Source: Lantana camara
Lineage: Eukaryota; Streptophyta; Magnoliopsida; Lamiales; Verbenaceae
Direction of reading: 5' to 3'
Assembly: GCA_037501455.1 (NCBI GenBank)
Contig: CM074856.1
Coordinates: forward strand, 49,195,001 to 49,259,000
Length of the DNA stretch: 64,000 bases
The notes beneath the pieces were generated by a model. The model did not search any database. It was not told the origin of the DNA and saw nothing but the letters and a program-made list of their open reading frames with translations. Shown piece by piece: positions 35,933-47,054 of this stretch. The translations under genes and the position numbers were made by a program. Within the stretch, counting starts at the first letter, position 1. Each line of letters opens with the position of its first letter.

Positions 35933-37070
35933 TGTAACGCCCCATGTTTTCACACGTGCAGGTAAGTGTTACGTGCGCATTTTTATTTAATTATGTGATT
36001 TTATAATGTGATTTGCTAATTGAATTCGTTTCTAATTTGATTTATTTGACTTAATTTTATATGAATTTTAATGTGTGCTATGAATATATGAATGAAATTG
36101 TGAGAATGTGAATTTTGTGGATTCGGTGTTAATTGAATGAATTTACGTGTTTCGTGTAATCCGTGGGCTTGATTGTTACTTATTTGAATGTTTTGGACTC
36201 AATTGGAAATTGAGTTTGGCTTAATTGCCACTTTTTGAAAGTTTAGGGACCTAATTGAATATTAGGCAACCTTGAACGGTTTTCGCGATATCTTGAGCTC
36301 CGGACCTCGAAATCGAGATCCGTAACCGGCGTTGAACTTGTTTCGATGTTACCTATTCATTAAACTTGACCTCATACTCTTTCGATATCATTTGGACCTT
36401 CGACAACAAACCTTTCCTCAACCTCGACCTTATAACTTGTTTGAACCATCTATTAAACGAACCGGACTTGAACCGACCCGTATTCTACCCATTTTATCAC
36501 TAAATATCAGCATTTGTTTCCTTATGCATTTCATTTCATCGATCATCATCATCTCAAGAGGCCAAGGAGAAGCTTGAAGAAACCCTCCATTTTGATCATT
36601 CAAACCCTAAGCTCAAGATCAACTCTTGTTCAATCTTCTTCCAAGGTAAGATATGGATTGATTTTCCCTCAGTCTCTTCTATCTTTTCTTCCATGAATAG
36701 CTTGACATGAGTGAAGGATTCTTGTGTTTTGAGTATAAGCATGAATTGGGGTTTGATCTTGAACTTAGGATTTTAATGGTTTTAAGTGAGAGTTGATGCA
36801 TGGAATGTGTTGCTCGTAGCTTCCTTATCGTTTCTATATGCTAGGATTTTGTGTTGGTTGATTATAGCATGACTTGCCATTGTTGATGCTTGAAGCTTCC
36901 ATGGATGAAAGCTTGTTATTGGGTGATCTTTTGCCAATCTTATGCATGAGTTCTTGCATATATGAATGAATTGCATGTTATATGTGAATTATATGGATTG
37001 AGATCTTGTCTAAGTGTGTATAAGAGCTTCCTTGTTGTTGCCCCTATTTTACAAAGCTTTTCCCTCGCGA

Positions 37071-37090
37071 AACAGAGCTTTTGCTCTGTT
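37071..37090 (+). repeat. Perfect hairpin in the LTR of G
   Basis: AACAGAGC-TTTT-GCTCTGTT, an 8-bp perfect stem with a T4 loop. The 3' LTR copy is at 45209-45228. Element E keeps it with a T3 loop at 27597-27615. It stands 24-25 bases before the first palindrome. Confidence 0.85.
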
Positions 37091-37113
37091 TTTCTTGGCA
37101 AAACGATGAGCTG

Positions 37114-37324
37114 ACACGGCCGTGTCATCTTTGAACTGAAAATGGACACGGCCGTGTTGGGCTCTCGACTTTGAATTTTTCTGATTTTAACCTCGGACAC
37201 GGCCGTGTCTGTTTCCTTTGAAAACTCAACACGGCCGTGTCAAGCCCTCGACTTTGAATTTTTGGATTTTTAAACCTCGGACACGGCCGTGTCCGTTTCC
37301 TTTGAAAACTCAACACGACCGTGT
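37114..37324. repeat. Array of six ACACGGCCGTGT palindromes in the LTR of G
   Basis: Perfect 12-bp palindromes start at 37114, 37146, 37197, 37229 and 37281, and one with a single change (acacgaccgtgt) at 37313. Spacing alternates 32, 51, 32, 52, 32, so the array is a dimeric unit of about 84 bp in three copies. The 3' LTR copy at 45252-45462 has six perfect ones. Confidence 0.95.
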
Positions 37325-38911
37325 CATTTGAAATGGCAGCTTTGGGGAACCTCTTTTCTTGCTTATATCTCGTTTATGGCTCGTAATGGTGGATTATATG
37401 TAACGTGATTATATTAAAGCTATGTTTTATGATTGATATATGATATTGATAACCTTATGAATGCAAGTATGAAAGTATGAACGATATGAACGGGAACGAA
37501 TACGATTTTATCGTATATTGAACGAAACTTGTTGAATTATGTGTTTAATTGGATTCTATGACATTCATGACCATATTTGAACATATTATTGCATTTTCAG
37601 CATTCCTTAACGTGATATTGCATAGCCGAGCGTCAAATGTGGTCATATTGAGTCTCACACTACCTTTGTCACACAGATCTTGATCCCGTGGGTGACGAGG
37701 TCGGGCAGTGAGAGCTTTGTCGGGTTCTTTTGTCTACCAGGTGGATTTTTCTTCTATTAGTTAACAATATGACCCCGAACCCTAATGTGCAAGATTTTGG
37801 CCAAAACCCTATATATGTATTTATAGTTAGTTTTAACGAACAAATGTTTTCGAACGAAAGCCTTTATTATGATTATCCTACCAAAAGTTTTGGCGAGTAA
37901 TGAATGTTCACAATGAATGGGGGCCCGGGACTTAGTGTATTGGTGAACCGGGAAAGCATGGGCTGACGGGAATCCACATATACTAGTTCCAACAATTTCG
38001 GCAACCTGGATTTCACTAGGAGATTAGTGACTGAAAGGGGACCCGCGCTTTTGGGGATTCATGTACCCCTCTAGCATTAATGAATGAGGGTTCGGGCCTT
38101 GCAAACCCGATCCCTACCCGGAGGAAGAAGGTGGTATATGATCGATTGAATGAATGATCGAATGTATGTGCACGAAAGAATGAAATGTATGAATGAATGA
38201 ATGAATGACTAATGGATTACACGAGGTGATGGTTGGAGATAATGCACGCCCTCTCGCCGGGCCACTAATGACCTAATGAATGAAATGAATTGTTATAATC
38301 CTATTCGTTGTATTTTATTTTCCCACTTGGGAAAAATGCTTCTAAACCTCGATTAGGGATTATACCTTGCATGTATGTGTTTAAATTCCGTGATATATTG
38401 ATATTATGCCTATCTTTTTATACCCACCAGTCTGTCTAAGACTGAACCCGGAGTTGTTTCAGTTGTTTTTGCAGGAAGGGATGCTAGGCGGGATACAAGT
38501 CTGAGAGAGAGTCTTGCATGGTGTCTAGCCTTTCTTTCGTTACACTCATACGCTTACTTTTATTGATACTTTGGATTTTGTTTATGTATGGAGCGTACAT
38601 GTATACGGTACCTATATGTATCTTATTCAGACTTAAATACTGGTACATAGAGCGTATAGCTCAATATATATGGAATACATGTTGGTACCTAGAGCTTCTA
38701 GCTCAGTAAATAATACATGAATGATTGCTTCCGCCTTTCTGTTACTCTGATTGTGGTTGTTGTTGGGGTTTAAGTTAGAGGTTAGTCCCGCCTGGCTTAG
38801 CGAGTGTGTATGTCTCCGTTCGCTATGATTTGGCACGTGTATGGAAATCCATTTCATATACGGGTCGGGTCATGGTGCGGGGGATGTGACGTCTCGCGCT
38901 CGGGTGTTACA

Positions 38912-39331
38912 GGTTGTGGTTGGTCAGAAGGGGACGTTTCTTCAGTGGGTGGTGTGGGATCACTTTGTACTTCTTCTAATTCTATGATTTTGCCTTTCTT
39001 TTCTCTAAGGAACGGTTCCTCAAGAAAAGTGGCATTTCTGGAAACAAACACCTTTTGCTCAGATTGATCATAGAAGTAATATCCTATGGATTCCTTAGGA
39101 TAACTTACAAAGTAACATAAGTTAGAACGAGATTCTAACTTATCTCCCACTGTCCTCTTCACGTAAGCAGGACAACCCCAAATTCTTAAGTAAGAATAAC
39201 TAGGGATTTTACCATGCCACATTTCATAGGGCGCTTTAGGGACTGACTTAGAGGGAACTAGATTCAGAATCTTTGCTGCACTTTCTAGGGCATAACCCCA
39301 GAAAGAAGGTGGTAAGTCAGTGAAACTCATC
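38912..39331. repeat. 420-bp captured copy of the Copia F flank between 5' LTR and PBS of G
   Basis: This stretch equals 47055-47474, the Copia integrase region right after the 3' LTR of G. The length is identical (420 bp, no indels) and I count three substitutions. Its left edge is the exact LTR end. Its right edge is at a catc shared by the Copia text (ctcatcatgg) and the expected LTR/PBS junction (acatccttt). It contains a minus-strand Copia fragment that would otherwise look like a separate partial gene. Confidence 0.95.
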
Positions 39332-39338
39332 CTTTGAG

Positions 39339-39350
39339 TGGTATCAGAGC
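39339..39350 (+). other. Primer-binding site of element G
   Basis: TGGTATCAGAGC, a perfect match to the usual initiator methionine tRNA site, but 427 bases from the LTR end instead of a few. Confidence 0.92.
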
Positions 39351-39548
39351 CCAGGGTTGCAAAACCAGGGTTCTAATGTCGTGTTGAGTCAGTAGGTCGT
39401 TCGGCTGTAGGAATTACTTGTTAATATGGAGCATTTGCATTTTATATGATAAGGTGCTTTGATTCTTGACTTGAATGCTTGATTGAATTTATTGCATTGT
39501 CACGCATGAACTAAAATTAGCAGGCATGTTAGTGTTTGAGTGAACAGG

Positions 39549-40600
39549 ATGCCTCCTAGAAGACATCGGGAAAGGTCTCCGGATCATCATCATCATAGAG
39601 ATCGTTCTCCTAATCCTCCACAGCCGCCTATGAATATGGAGCACTTTATGGAGGCGGTATATAACTACGTGGAACATAGAAGGGCTCAGGATCCTCCAGT
39701 ACAACCGCAGGCTGAACATCAAGCACCTCCTCCAAATAACCCGAGAGATCATCATGGGTTGTTTTTGAGTTATAATCCTCCAAGGTTTTCGGGTTCGGTT
39801 GACGATGCGATATCGGAAGGATGGCTCACAAGGATTTAGAGGATTTTAATGTTAGACAATTTACCTCTCAAGAGAAAGCTCAATTTGCCATTTTTCTACT
39901 GGATGGAGAAGCTTATGATTGGTGGGAACGTACACGAGAGAAGCTTGAAGTGGAAGGGGAAGAAGTCAATTGGGAAGTCTTTGTAAGGGAATTCCGAGAG
40001 GCTTTTGTTCCTGAAGTTGTCTGAGAAAGAAAAGAACAAGAGTTTATGGATTTGAAGCAAGGAACTCGCACGGTGGCTCAGTATCTTTCTCTTTTCAATA
40101 GGCTAGGGAAATATGCACCTCATATTACAAGGGATGAAAAGAGAAAGGGAAAGAGGTTTATAGCTGGATTGAGACAGGATCTCCGACACGGGCACGCAGG
40201 CCATAAGTTTGAGTCGTTTGCTGACACTGTACAAAGGGCTCTAGTATTGGAAGAGGAGTATAAGAAAAAGGACCCCTTACCTCGTATGCAAATGGGACAA
40301 GGATCGGGGGTTGGAAAGGGGAAAAGGCCTATGGTATCTCCTCCTTAGCCAATTCAAGGGCAAGCTAAGAAGTTTCGACCTGCAAGGACTGCACCGCCAA
40401 AGCCACAAGCACCTCCGGTTACTTCTGATCCATGACATGATAGGTCACCATGTTTATATTGTGGAGGCCCTACTCACACCTACAACACTTGCAGAAGGAG
40501 GTTGGGTCAGTGCCTAATATGCGGGAAGACAACACATATGGCCAATACTTGTCCAGATAAGACTCCGGGCTATCAACCGGGAGCTCAGAGGCCGATGATC
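39549..40600 (+). pseudogene. Gag pseudogene of element G
   Basis: Starts at ATG 39549 (MPPRRHRERS; the reading frame is open a few codons upstream, but only this is ATG). It has a His/Pro-rich N-terminus, the gag core with YDWWERTREKL, FVREFREAF and DLKQGTRTVAQYLSLF, and zinc knuckles [14 protein letters not shown] and [14 protein letters not shown], both complete. A frameshift lies near 39825, with stops at 40022 (TGA for the expected Arg), 40346 (TAG) and 40433 (TGA). The boundary with protease is approximate. Confidence 0.9.
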
Positions 40601-43600
40601 CCAGCTCGTGCATATGCTCTTGCGGGTGAAGAGCAAAATGTGGAAGCCAATCCCAATGCTATGGTGGAAGGTACTATATGCATCCATAACACGAACATAC
40701 ATGCATTATTTGACCCTGGCGCTACTCATTCTTTTATATCTTGCAAATTAATTGATACTTTGTGTTTGCCTGTTATGTGTTTGAATGCTTGTTATGTGGT
40801 GAGTTCGCCGTTGGGTGGAAGTATTGAGACGGATCAGGTGGTCAAAGATTGTGTGTTTGGGTTTGAAGGCAGAGAATATCAGGCAGATTTGGTGGTAATG
40901 CCGATGAACAAATATGGAGTTATTCTGGGAATAGATTGGTTGTTTCGGTATCACGCCACGGTTGATTATTTCACCAATACTGTTAAGTTGGGAGAAGAAG
41001 TGGCAGTGGGGAAAGAATCAGAGATTGCACCTCTTTTATCGTTTACTGAGGCTCATAAGTTGATAAGGAATGGGGCAACGGGATTCATTGCCTATATCTT
41101 GAATAAGCCGAAAGATCAGGTGAAACTCGAAGAGACAGAAGTGGTGAAGGAATATCTTGAGGTGTTTCCCGAAGTCTTAGGTTCTTTGCCTCCGGATCGA
41201 GAGATCGAATTTGTAATAGACTTATATCCGGGATCTGAACCTTATTCTAAGACTCCTTATCGGATGGCACCGGCAGAGTTACAGGAGTTAAAAGTTCAGC
41301 TGGAAGATCTTCTTAAGAATGGTTATATTCGACCGAGTTCATCACCGTGGGGTGCGCCGGTTCTCTTTGTTAAAAAGAAAGATGGAACTTTAAGGATGTG
41401 TATTGACTACCAGGAGTTGAATCGGATGACTGTAAAGAATAAATATCCATTGCGTAATATAGAGGATTTGTTTGACATGCTACAAGGATCAAGAGTGTAT
41501 TCCAAGCTCGATTTAAGGCAGGGATATTATCAGTTAAAGATCAAGGAGGAAGATATTCCTAAGACAGGATTTAATACCCGGTATGGACATTATGAATTCA
41601 TGGTGATGCCATTTGGATTAACTAATGCACCGTCTGCTTTTATGGACATGATGCATTGGATTTTCCGGCCGTATTTGGATAAGTTTATCGTGATCTTCAT
41701 CGATGATATTTTGGTGTACTCAAGGTCGGAAGAGGATCATGCTCGGCATTTGAGATTGGTATTGGAGACTTTAAGAGATAACCAACTTTATGCCAAATTC
41801 AGTAAATGCGAGTTTTGGATCGATAGGGTGAGTTTCTTAGGACATATCATTTCGAGCAAAGGATTAGAAGTGGATCCTTCGAAAATAGAGGCAGTTTCAC
41901 AGTGGCAGAGTCCTAAGAATGTTTCTGAGATCCGAAGTTTCTTGGGTCTAGCCGGTTATTATCGAAGATTTGTTAAAGATTTCTCCAAGATTGCAGCTCC
42001 GTTAACCCGATTAACCAAGAAAGAGGTTCAGTTTAAGTGGGATGAGAAGTGTGAAGTTAGTTTTCAGCTCTTGAAGGATAAGTTAACTTCTGCACCAATA
42101 CTTGCACTTCCGGATGGTATTGAAGGTTTTATGGTGTGAACGAATGCTTCCCATGAAGGCTTAGGTTGTGTTTTGATGCAAAATGGGAGAGTAATTGCTT
42201 ATGCCTCTAGGAAATTGAAAGAGCATGAGAAGAATTATCCCACTCACGACCTTGAACTTGCAGCGGTGATTTTTGCCTTAGGGAAGTGGAGACATTATTT
42301 GTATGGGACTTATTTTGAGATTTTTACCGATCATAAGAGTCTTCAGTATTTGTTTTCTCAAAAGGATTTGAATATAAGGCAACGAAGGTGGATGGAGACT
42401 CTCGAGGATTATGATTGTGTGATTAAGTATCACCCGGGTAAAGCCAACGTAGTCGCGGATGCATTGAGTAGGAAGGCTAGTGTATCCAATTTGAAGGTAA
42501 ATATTGGACAACCAATGGAGTTGGTTAAGATAAAGGCTCATATTGGTAGCATCTCAGTACGTCCAGAGTTAAGACAATAGATAATTGAGGCACAACGGAC
42601 GGATGTTGAGATTCAGAAGTTGATTGAGAAGGCTCGATCAGACTCCGAGTGTCCGTTTGGATTCGATGATATGGGAATCTTTCGATTTAAGAACAGAGTG
42701 GTAGTTCCAACGGAGTTAAGAAGAGCTATTTTGGATGAAGCTCATAAAACTGTCTATTCGGTACATCCTGGTGGAAACAAGATGTATCGGGACTTGAAAC
42801 AGTATTATTGGTGGAACGGGTTGAAAAGAGACGTAGTGAATTATGTGAAGCAATGTCTGACTTGTCAATTAGTGAAAGCTGAGCATCAGAAGCCGTCAGG
42901 ATTATTACAACCACTACCTATTCCTGAATGGAAATGGGAACAGATAGCAATGGATTTTGTATCGGGTTTACCTAGAGTGAAGGGTGGATTTGATGGAATT
43001 TGGGTAATCGTGGACAGGTTAACCAAGTCAGCACATTTTCTTGCAGTTCGGATGTCAGATAAGTTATGTAAGTTGGCTAAGAGGTATTGTGATGAGATTG
43101 TTCGGTTACATGGAGTGACAACTAGTATTGTTTCAGACAGGGATCCAAGATTCACTTCCAAGTTCTGGCAAGAGCTACAGAAGTGTCTAGTGACTAAGCT
43201 TCAATTCAGTACAGCTTTTCATCCACAGACTGACGGGCAATCTGAAAGGTTAATCAGATATCTTGAGGATATGTTAAGGGCGTGTGCATTGGATTTCTCG
43301 AGTTCATGGAATGAACAATTGCCCTTAATTGAGTTTGCCTACAACAACAGTTATCAAGCTTCTATAGAAATGGCACCGTATGAGCTTCTTTATGGAAGAA
43401 AGTGTCGATCCCCGTTGTTTTTCGATTTGGAAGAATGGAAATGGAGTAAGCAAGAAGGGGTACAAAGAGGTGAAAGGAAAGATAAACCTTCTAAGGCTAT
43501 TCAGGATGCTATTGAAAAGGTCCAGATTATTCGACAACGGATGAAAGCAGCTCAAGATCGACAGAAAAGTTATGCAGACAAGCGAAGGAAAGATCTTGAA

Positions 43601-44035
43601 TTTGAAGTTGGGGATAGGGTATTCCTGAAAGCTTCACCTCGGAAAGGATTTACCCGAATTGGAAAAGGAGGAAAGTTGAATCCCCGATATTTAGGACCTT
43701 ATGAGATTTTGGAGAGAATCGAAAATACAACTTATAGATTGGATTTGCCTCCAAGTTTAACGGGTATTCACAATGTCTTCCATGTATCCCAACTTCGGAA
43801 GTACTATCCCGATGAATCAGTGATCATACCGATTGAAGAAGCAGAGATTGAACCGAATCTCACTTTCGTTCAGAAACCAGTTAAGATTTTGGATCGGAAA
43901 TTTCAAGAACTTCAAAACATACGGTTTCCCTTGGTGAAAGTGTTGTGGCGAAGTGATAAGACGGAAGAAGCCACGTGGGAAACGGAAGAGAAAATAAAGA
44001 AGTTCTACCCCGAATTGTTTCCGACCGAGCAATGA
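40601..44035 (+). pseudogene. Pol pseudogene of element G (protease, RT, RNase H, integrase, chromodomain)
   Basis: A single frame interrupted only by stops at 42137 and 42578. Protease FDPGATHSF near 40720. Reverse transcriptase has [21 protein letters not shown] and FIDDILVYS near 41700. RNase H has TNASHEG in place of TDASKEG next to the first stop. The integrase has HPGGNK/CLTC, MDFVSGLPR, SDRDPRF and HPQTDGQSE. The chromodomain-like end is PLVKVLWRSDKTEEATWETE near 43930. About 80 percent similar to element E by eye, and the same Tekay clade. Confidence 0.94.
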
Positions 44036-44054
44036 ATCCGAGGACGGATTTTCT

Positions 44055-44069
44055 TTAAGGGGGAGAGGT
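44055..44069 (+). other. Polypurine tract of element G
   Basis: Tttaagggggagaggt directly before the 3' LTR. Confidence 0.88.
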
Positions 44070-47054
44070 TGTAACGCCCCGTGTTTTCACACGTGCAGGT
44101 AAGTCTTACGTGCGCATTTTTATTTAATTATGTGATTTTATAATTTGATTTGCTAATTGAATTCGTTTCTAATTTGATTTATTTGATTTAATTCTATATG
44201 AATTCCAATGTGTGCTATGAATATATGAATGAAATTGTGAGAATGTGAATTTTGTGGATTCGGTGTTAATTGAATGAATTTACGTGTTTCGTGTAATCCG
44301 TGGGCTTGATTGTAACTTATTTGAATGTTTTGGACTCAATTGGAAATTGAGTTTGGGCTTAATTGCCACTTTTTGAAAGTTTAGGGACCTAATTGAATAT
44401 TAGGCAACCCTGAACGGTTTTCGCGATATCTTGAGCTCCAGACCTCGAAATCGAGATCCGTAACCGGTGTTCAACTTGTTTCGATGTTACCTATTCATTA
44501 AACTTGACCTCGTACTCTTTCGATATCATTTGAACCTTCGACAACAAACCTTTCCTCAACCTCGACCTTATAACTTGTTTGAACCATCTATTAAACGAAC
44601 CGGACTTGAACCGACCCGTATTCTACCCATTTTATCACTAAATATCAGCATTTGTTTCCTTATGCATTCCATTTCATCGATCATCATCATCTCAAGAGGC
44701 CAAGGAGAAGCTTGAAGAAACCCTCCATTTTGATCATTCAAACCCTAAGCTCAAGATCAACTCTTGTTCAATCTTCTTCCAAGGTAAGATATGGATTGAT
44801 TTTCCCTCAGTCTCTTCTATCTTTTCTTCCATGAATAGCTTGACATGAGTGAAGGATTCTTGTGTTTTGAGTATAAGCATGAATTGGGGTTTGATCTTGA
44901 ACTTGGGATTTTAATGGTTTTAAGTGAGAGTTGATGCATGGAATGTGTTGCTCGTAGCTTCCTTATCGTTTCTATATGCTAGGATTTTGTGTTGGTTGAT
45001 TATAGCATGACTTGCCATTGTTGATGCTTGAAGCTTCCATGGATGAAAGCTTGTTATTGGGTGATCTTTTGCCAATCTTATGCATGAGTTCTTGCATATA
45101 TGAATGAATTGCATGTTATATGTGAATTATATGGATTGAGATCTTGTCTAAGTGTGTATAAGAGCTTCCTTGTTGCTGCCCCTATTTTGCAAAGCTTTTC
45201 CCTCGCGAAACAGAGCTTTTGCTCTGTTTTTCTTGGCAAAACGATGAGCTGACACGGCCGTGTCAGCTTTGAACTGAAAATGGACACGGCCGTGTTGGGC
45301 TCTCGACTTTGAATTTTTCTGATTTTAACCTCGGACACGGCCGTGTCCGTTTCCTTTGAAAACTCAACACGGCCGTGTCAAGCCCTCGACTTTGAATTTT
45401 TGGATTTTTAAACCTCGGACACGGCCGTGTCCGTTTCCTTTGAAAACTCAACACGGCCGTGTCATTTGAAATGGCAGCTTCGGGGAACCTCTTTTCTTGC
45501 TTATATCTCGTTTATGGCTCGTAATGGTGGATTATATGTAACGTGATTATATTAAAGCTATGTTTTATGATTGATATATGATATTGATAACCTTATGAAT
45601 GCAAGTATGAAAGTATGAACGATATGAACGGGAACGAATACGATTTTATCGTATATTGAACGAAACTTGTTGAATTATGTGTTTAATTGGATTCTATGAC
45701 ATTCATGACCATATTTGAACATATTATTGCATTTTCAGCATTCCTTAACGTGATATTGCATAGCCGAGCGTCAAATGTGGTCATATTGAGTCTCACACTA
45801 CCTTTGTCACACAGATCTTGATCCCGTGGGTGACGAGGTCAGGCAGTGAGAGCTTTGTCGGGTTCTTTTGTCTACCAGGTGGGTTTTTCTTCTATTAGTT
45901 AACAATATGACCCCGAACCCTAATGTGCAAGATTTTGGCCAAAACCCTATATATGTATTTATAGCGAGTTTTAACGAACAAATGTTTTCGAACGAAAGCC
46001 TTTATTATGATTATCCTACCAAAAGTTTTGGCGAGTAATGAATGTTCACAATGAATGGGGGCCCGGGACTTAGTGTATTGGTGAACCGGGAAAGCATGGG
46101 CTGACGGGAATCCACATATACTAGTTCCAACAATTTCGGCAACCTGGATTTCACTAGGAGATTAGTGACTGAAAGGGGACCCGCGCTTTTGGGGATTCAT
46201 GTACCCCTCTAGCATTAATGAATGAGGGTTCGGGCCTTACAAACCCGATCCCTACCCGGAGGAAGAAGGTGGTATATGATCGATTGAATGAATGATCGAA
46301 TGTATGTGCACGAAAGAATGAAATGTATGAATGAATGAATGAATGACTAATGGATTACACGAGGTGATGGTTGGAGATAATGTACGCCCTCTCGTAGGGC
46401 CACTAATGACCTAATGAATGAAATGAATTGTTATAATCCTATTCGTTGTATTTTATTTTCCCACTTGGGAAAAATGCTTCTAAACCTCGAATAGGGATTA
46501 TACCTTGCATGTATGTGTTTAAATTCCGTGATATATTGATATTATGCCTATCTTTTTATACCCACCAGTCTGTCTAAGACTGAACCCGGAGTTGTTTCAG
46601 TTGTTTTTGCAGGAAGGGATGCTAGGCGGGATACAAGTCTGAGAGAGAGTCTTGCATGGTGTCTAGCCTTTCTTTCGTTACACTCATACGCTTACTTTTA
46701 TTGATACTTTGGATTTTGTTTATGTATGGAGCGTACATGTATACGGTACCTATATGTATCTTATTCAGACTTAAATACTGGTACATAGAGCGTATAGCTC
46801 AATATATATGGAATACATGTTGGTACCTAGAGCTTCTAGCTCAGTAAATAATACATGAATGATTGCTTCCGCCTTTCTGTTACTCTGATTGTGGTTGTTG
46901 TTGGGGTTTAAGTTATAGGTTAGTCCCGCCTGGCTTAGCGAGTGTGTATGTCTCCGTTCGCTATGATTTGGCACGTGTATGGAAATCCATTTCATATACG
47001 GGTCGGGTCGGGTCATGGTGCGGGGGATGTGACGTCTCGCGCTCGGGTGTTACA
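44070..47054 (+). repeat. 3' LTR of element G (2985 bp)
   Basis: Partner of 35933-38911. Splice-like sites are at 44783/44784, 45814, 45878/45879 and 46612. It holds six perfect palindromes at 45252-45462 and the hairpin at 45209-45228. A 5-bp gggtc repeat near its end has one unit more than the 5' LTR. It is followed at once by the Copia sequence. Confidence 0.95.

Larger units (their letters stand above)
36646..38474 (+). other. Predicted intron/exon/intron arrangement in the 5' LTR of G
   Basis: Donor CCAAG|GTAAGA at 36645/36646, acceptor TCACACAG at 37676, a 64-nt middle exon 37677-37740 (contains gacgaggtcgggcagtgag, akin to E), donor ACCAG|GTGG at 37740/37741, and acceptor TTTTTGCAG at 38474 before gaagggatgctaggcggg. 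The first intron contains the hairpin and palindrome array. Motif-based prediction. Confidence 0.5.
35933..38911 (+). repeat. 5' LTR of element G (2979 bp)
   Basis: Nearly identical to 44070-47054. Unlike a normal 5' LTR it is not followed by the PBS but by Copia sequence. Confidence 0.95.
35933..47054 (+). mobile_element. Element G: young Tekay (chromovirus) retrotransposon inside Copia F
   Basis: LTRs begin TGTAACGCCCC and end CGGGTGTTACA. A 5-bp duplication ggttg flanks the element (35928-35932 and 47055-47059). The two LTRs show about 33 differences by hand count over 2980 bases (about 1.1 percent), so it is the youngest large insertion here. It has gag and pol with one frameshift and five nonsense codons. 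A 420-bp copy of the downstream Copia flank is placed between the 5' LTR and the PBS (38912-39331). Confidence 0.95.

Noticed and set aside
37114..37324. CRISPR-like array of regularly spaced palindromes
   Set aside because: Plant nuclear LTR; spacers are themselves repeated and the unit is an 84-bp dimer.
38854..39330. Separate Copia integrase gene fragment on the minus strand
   Set aside because: It is the captured duplicate of 47055-47474, not an independent gene or insertion.
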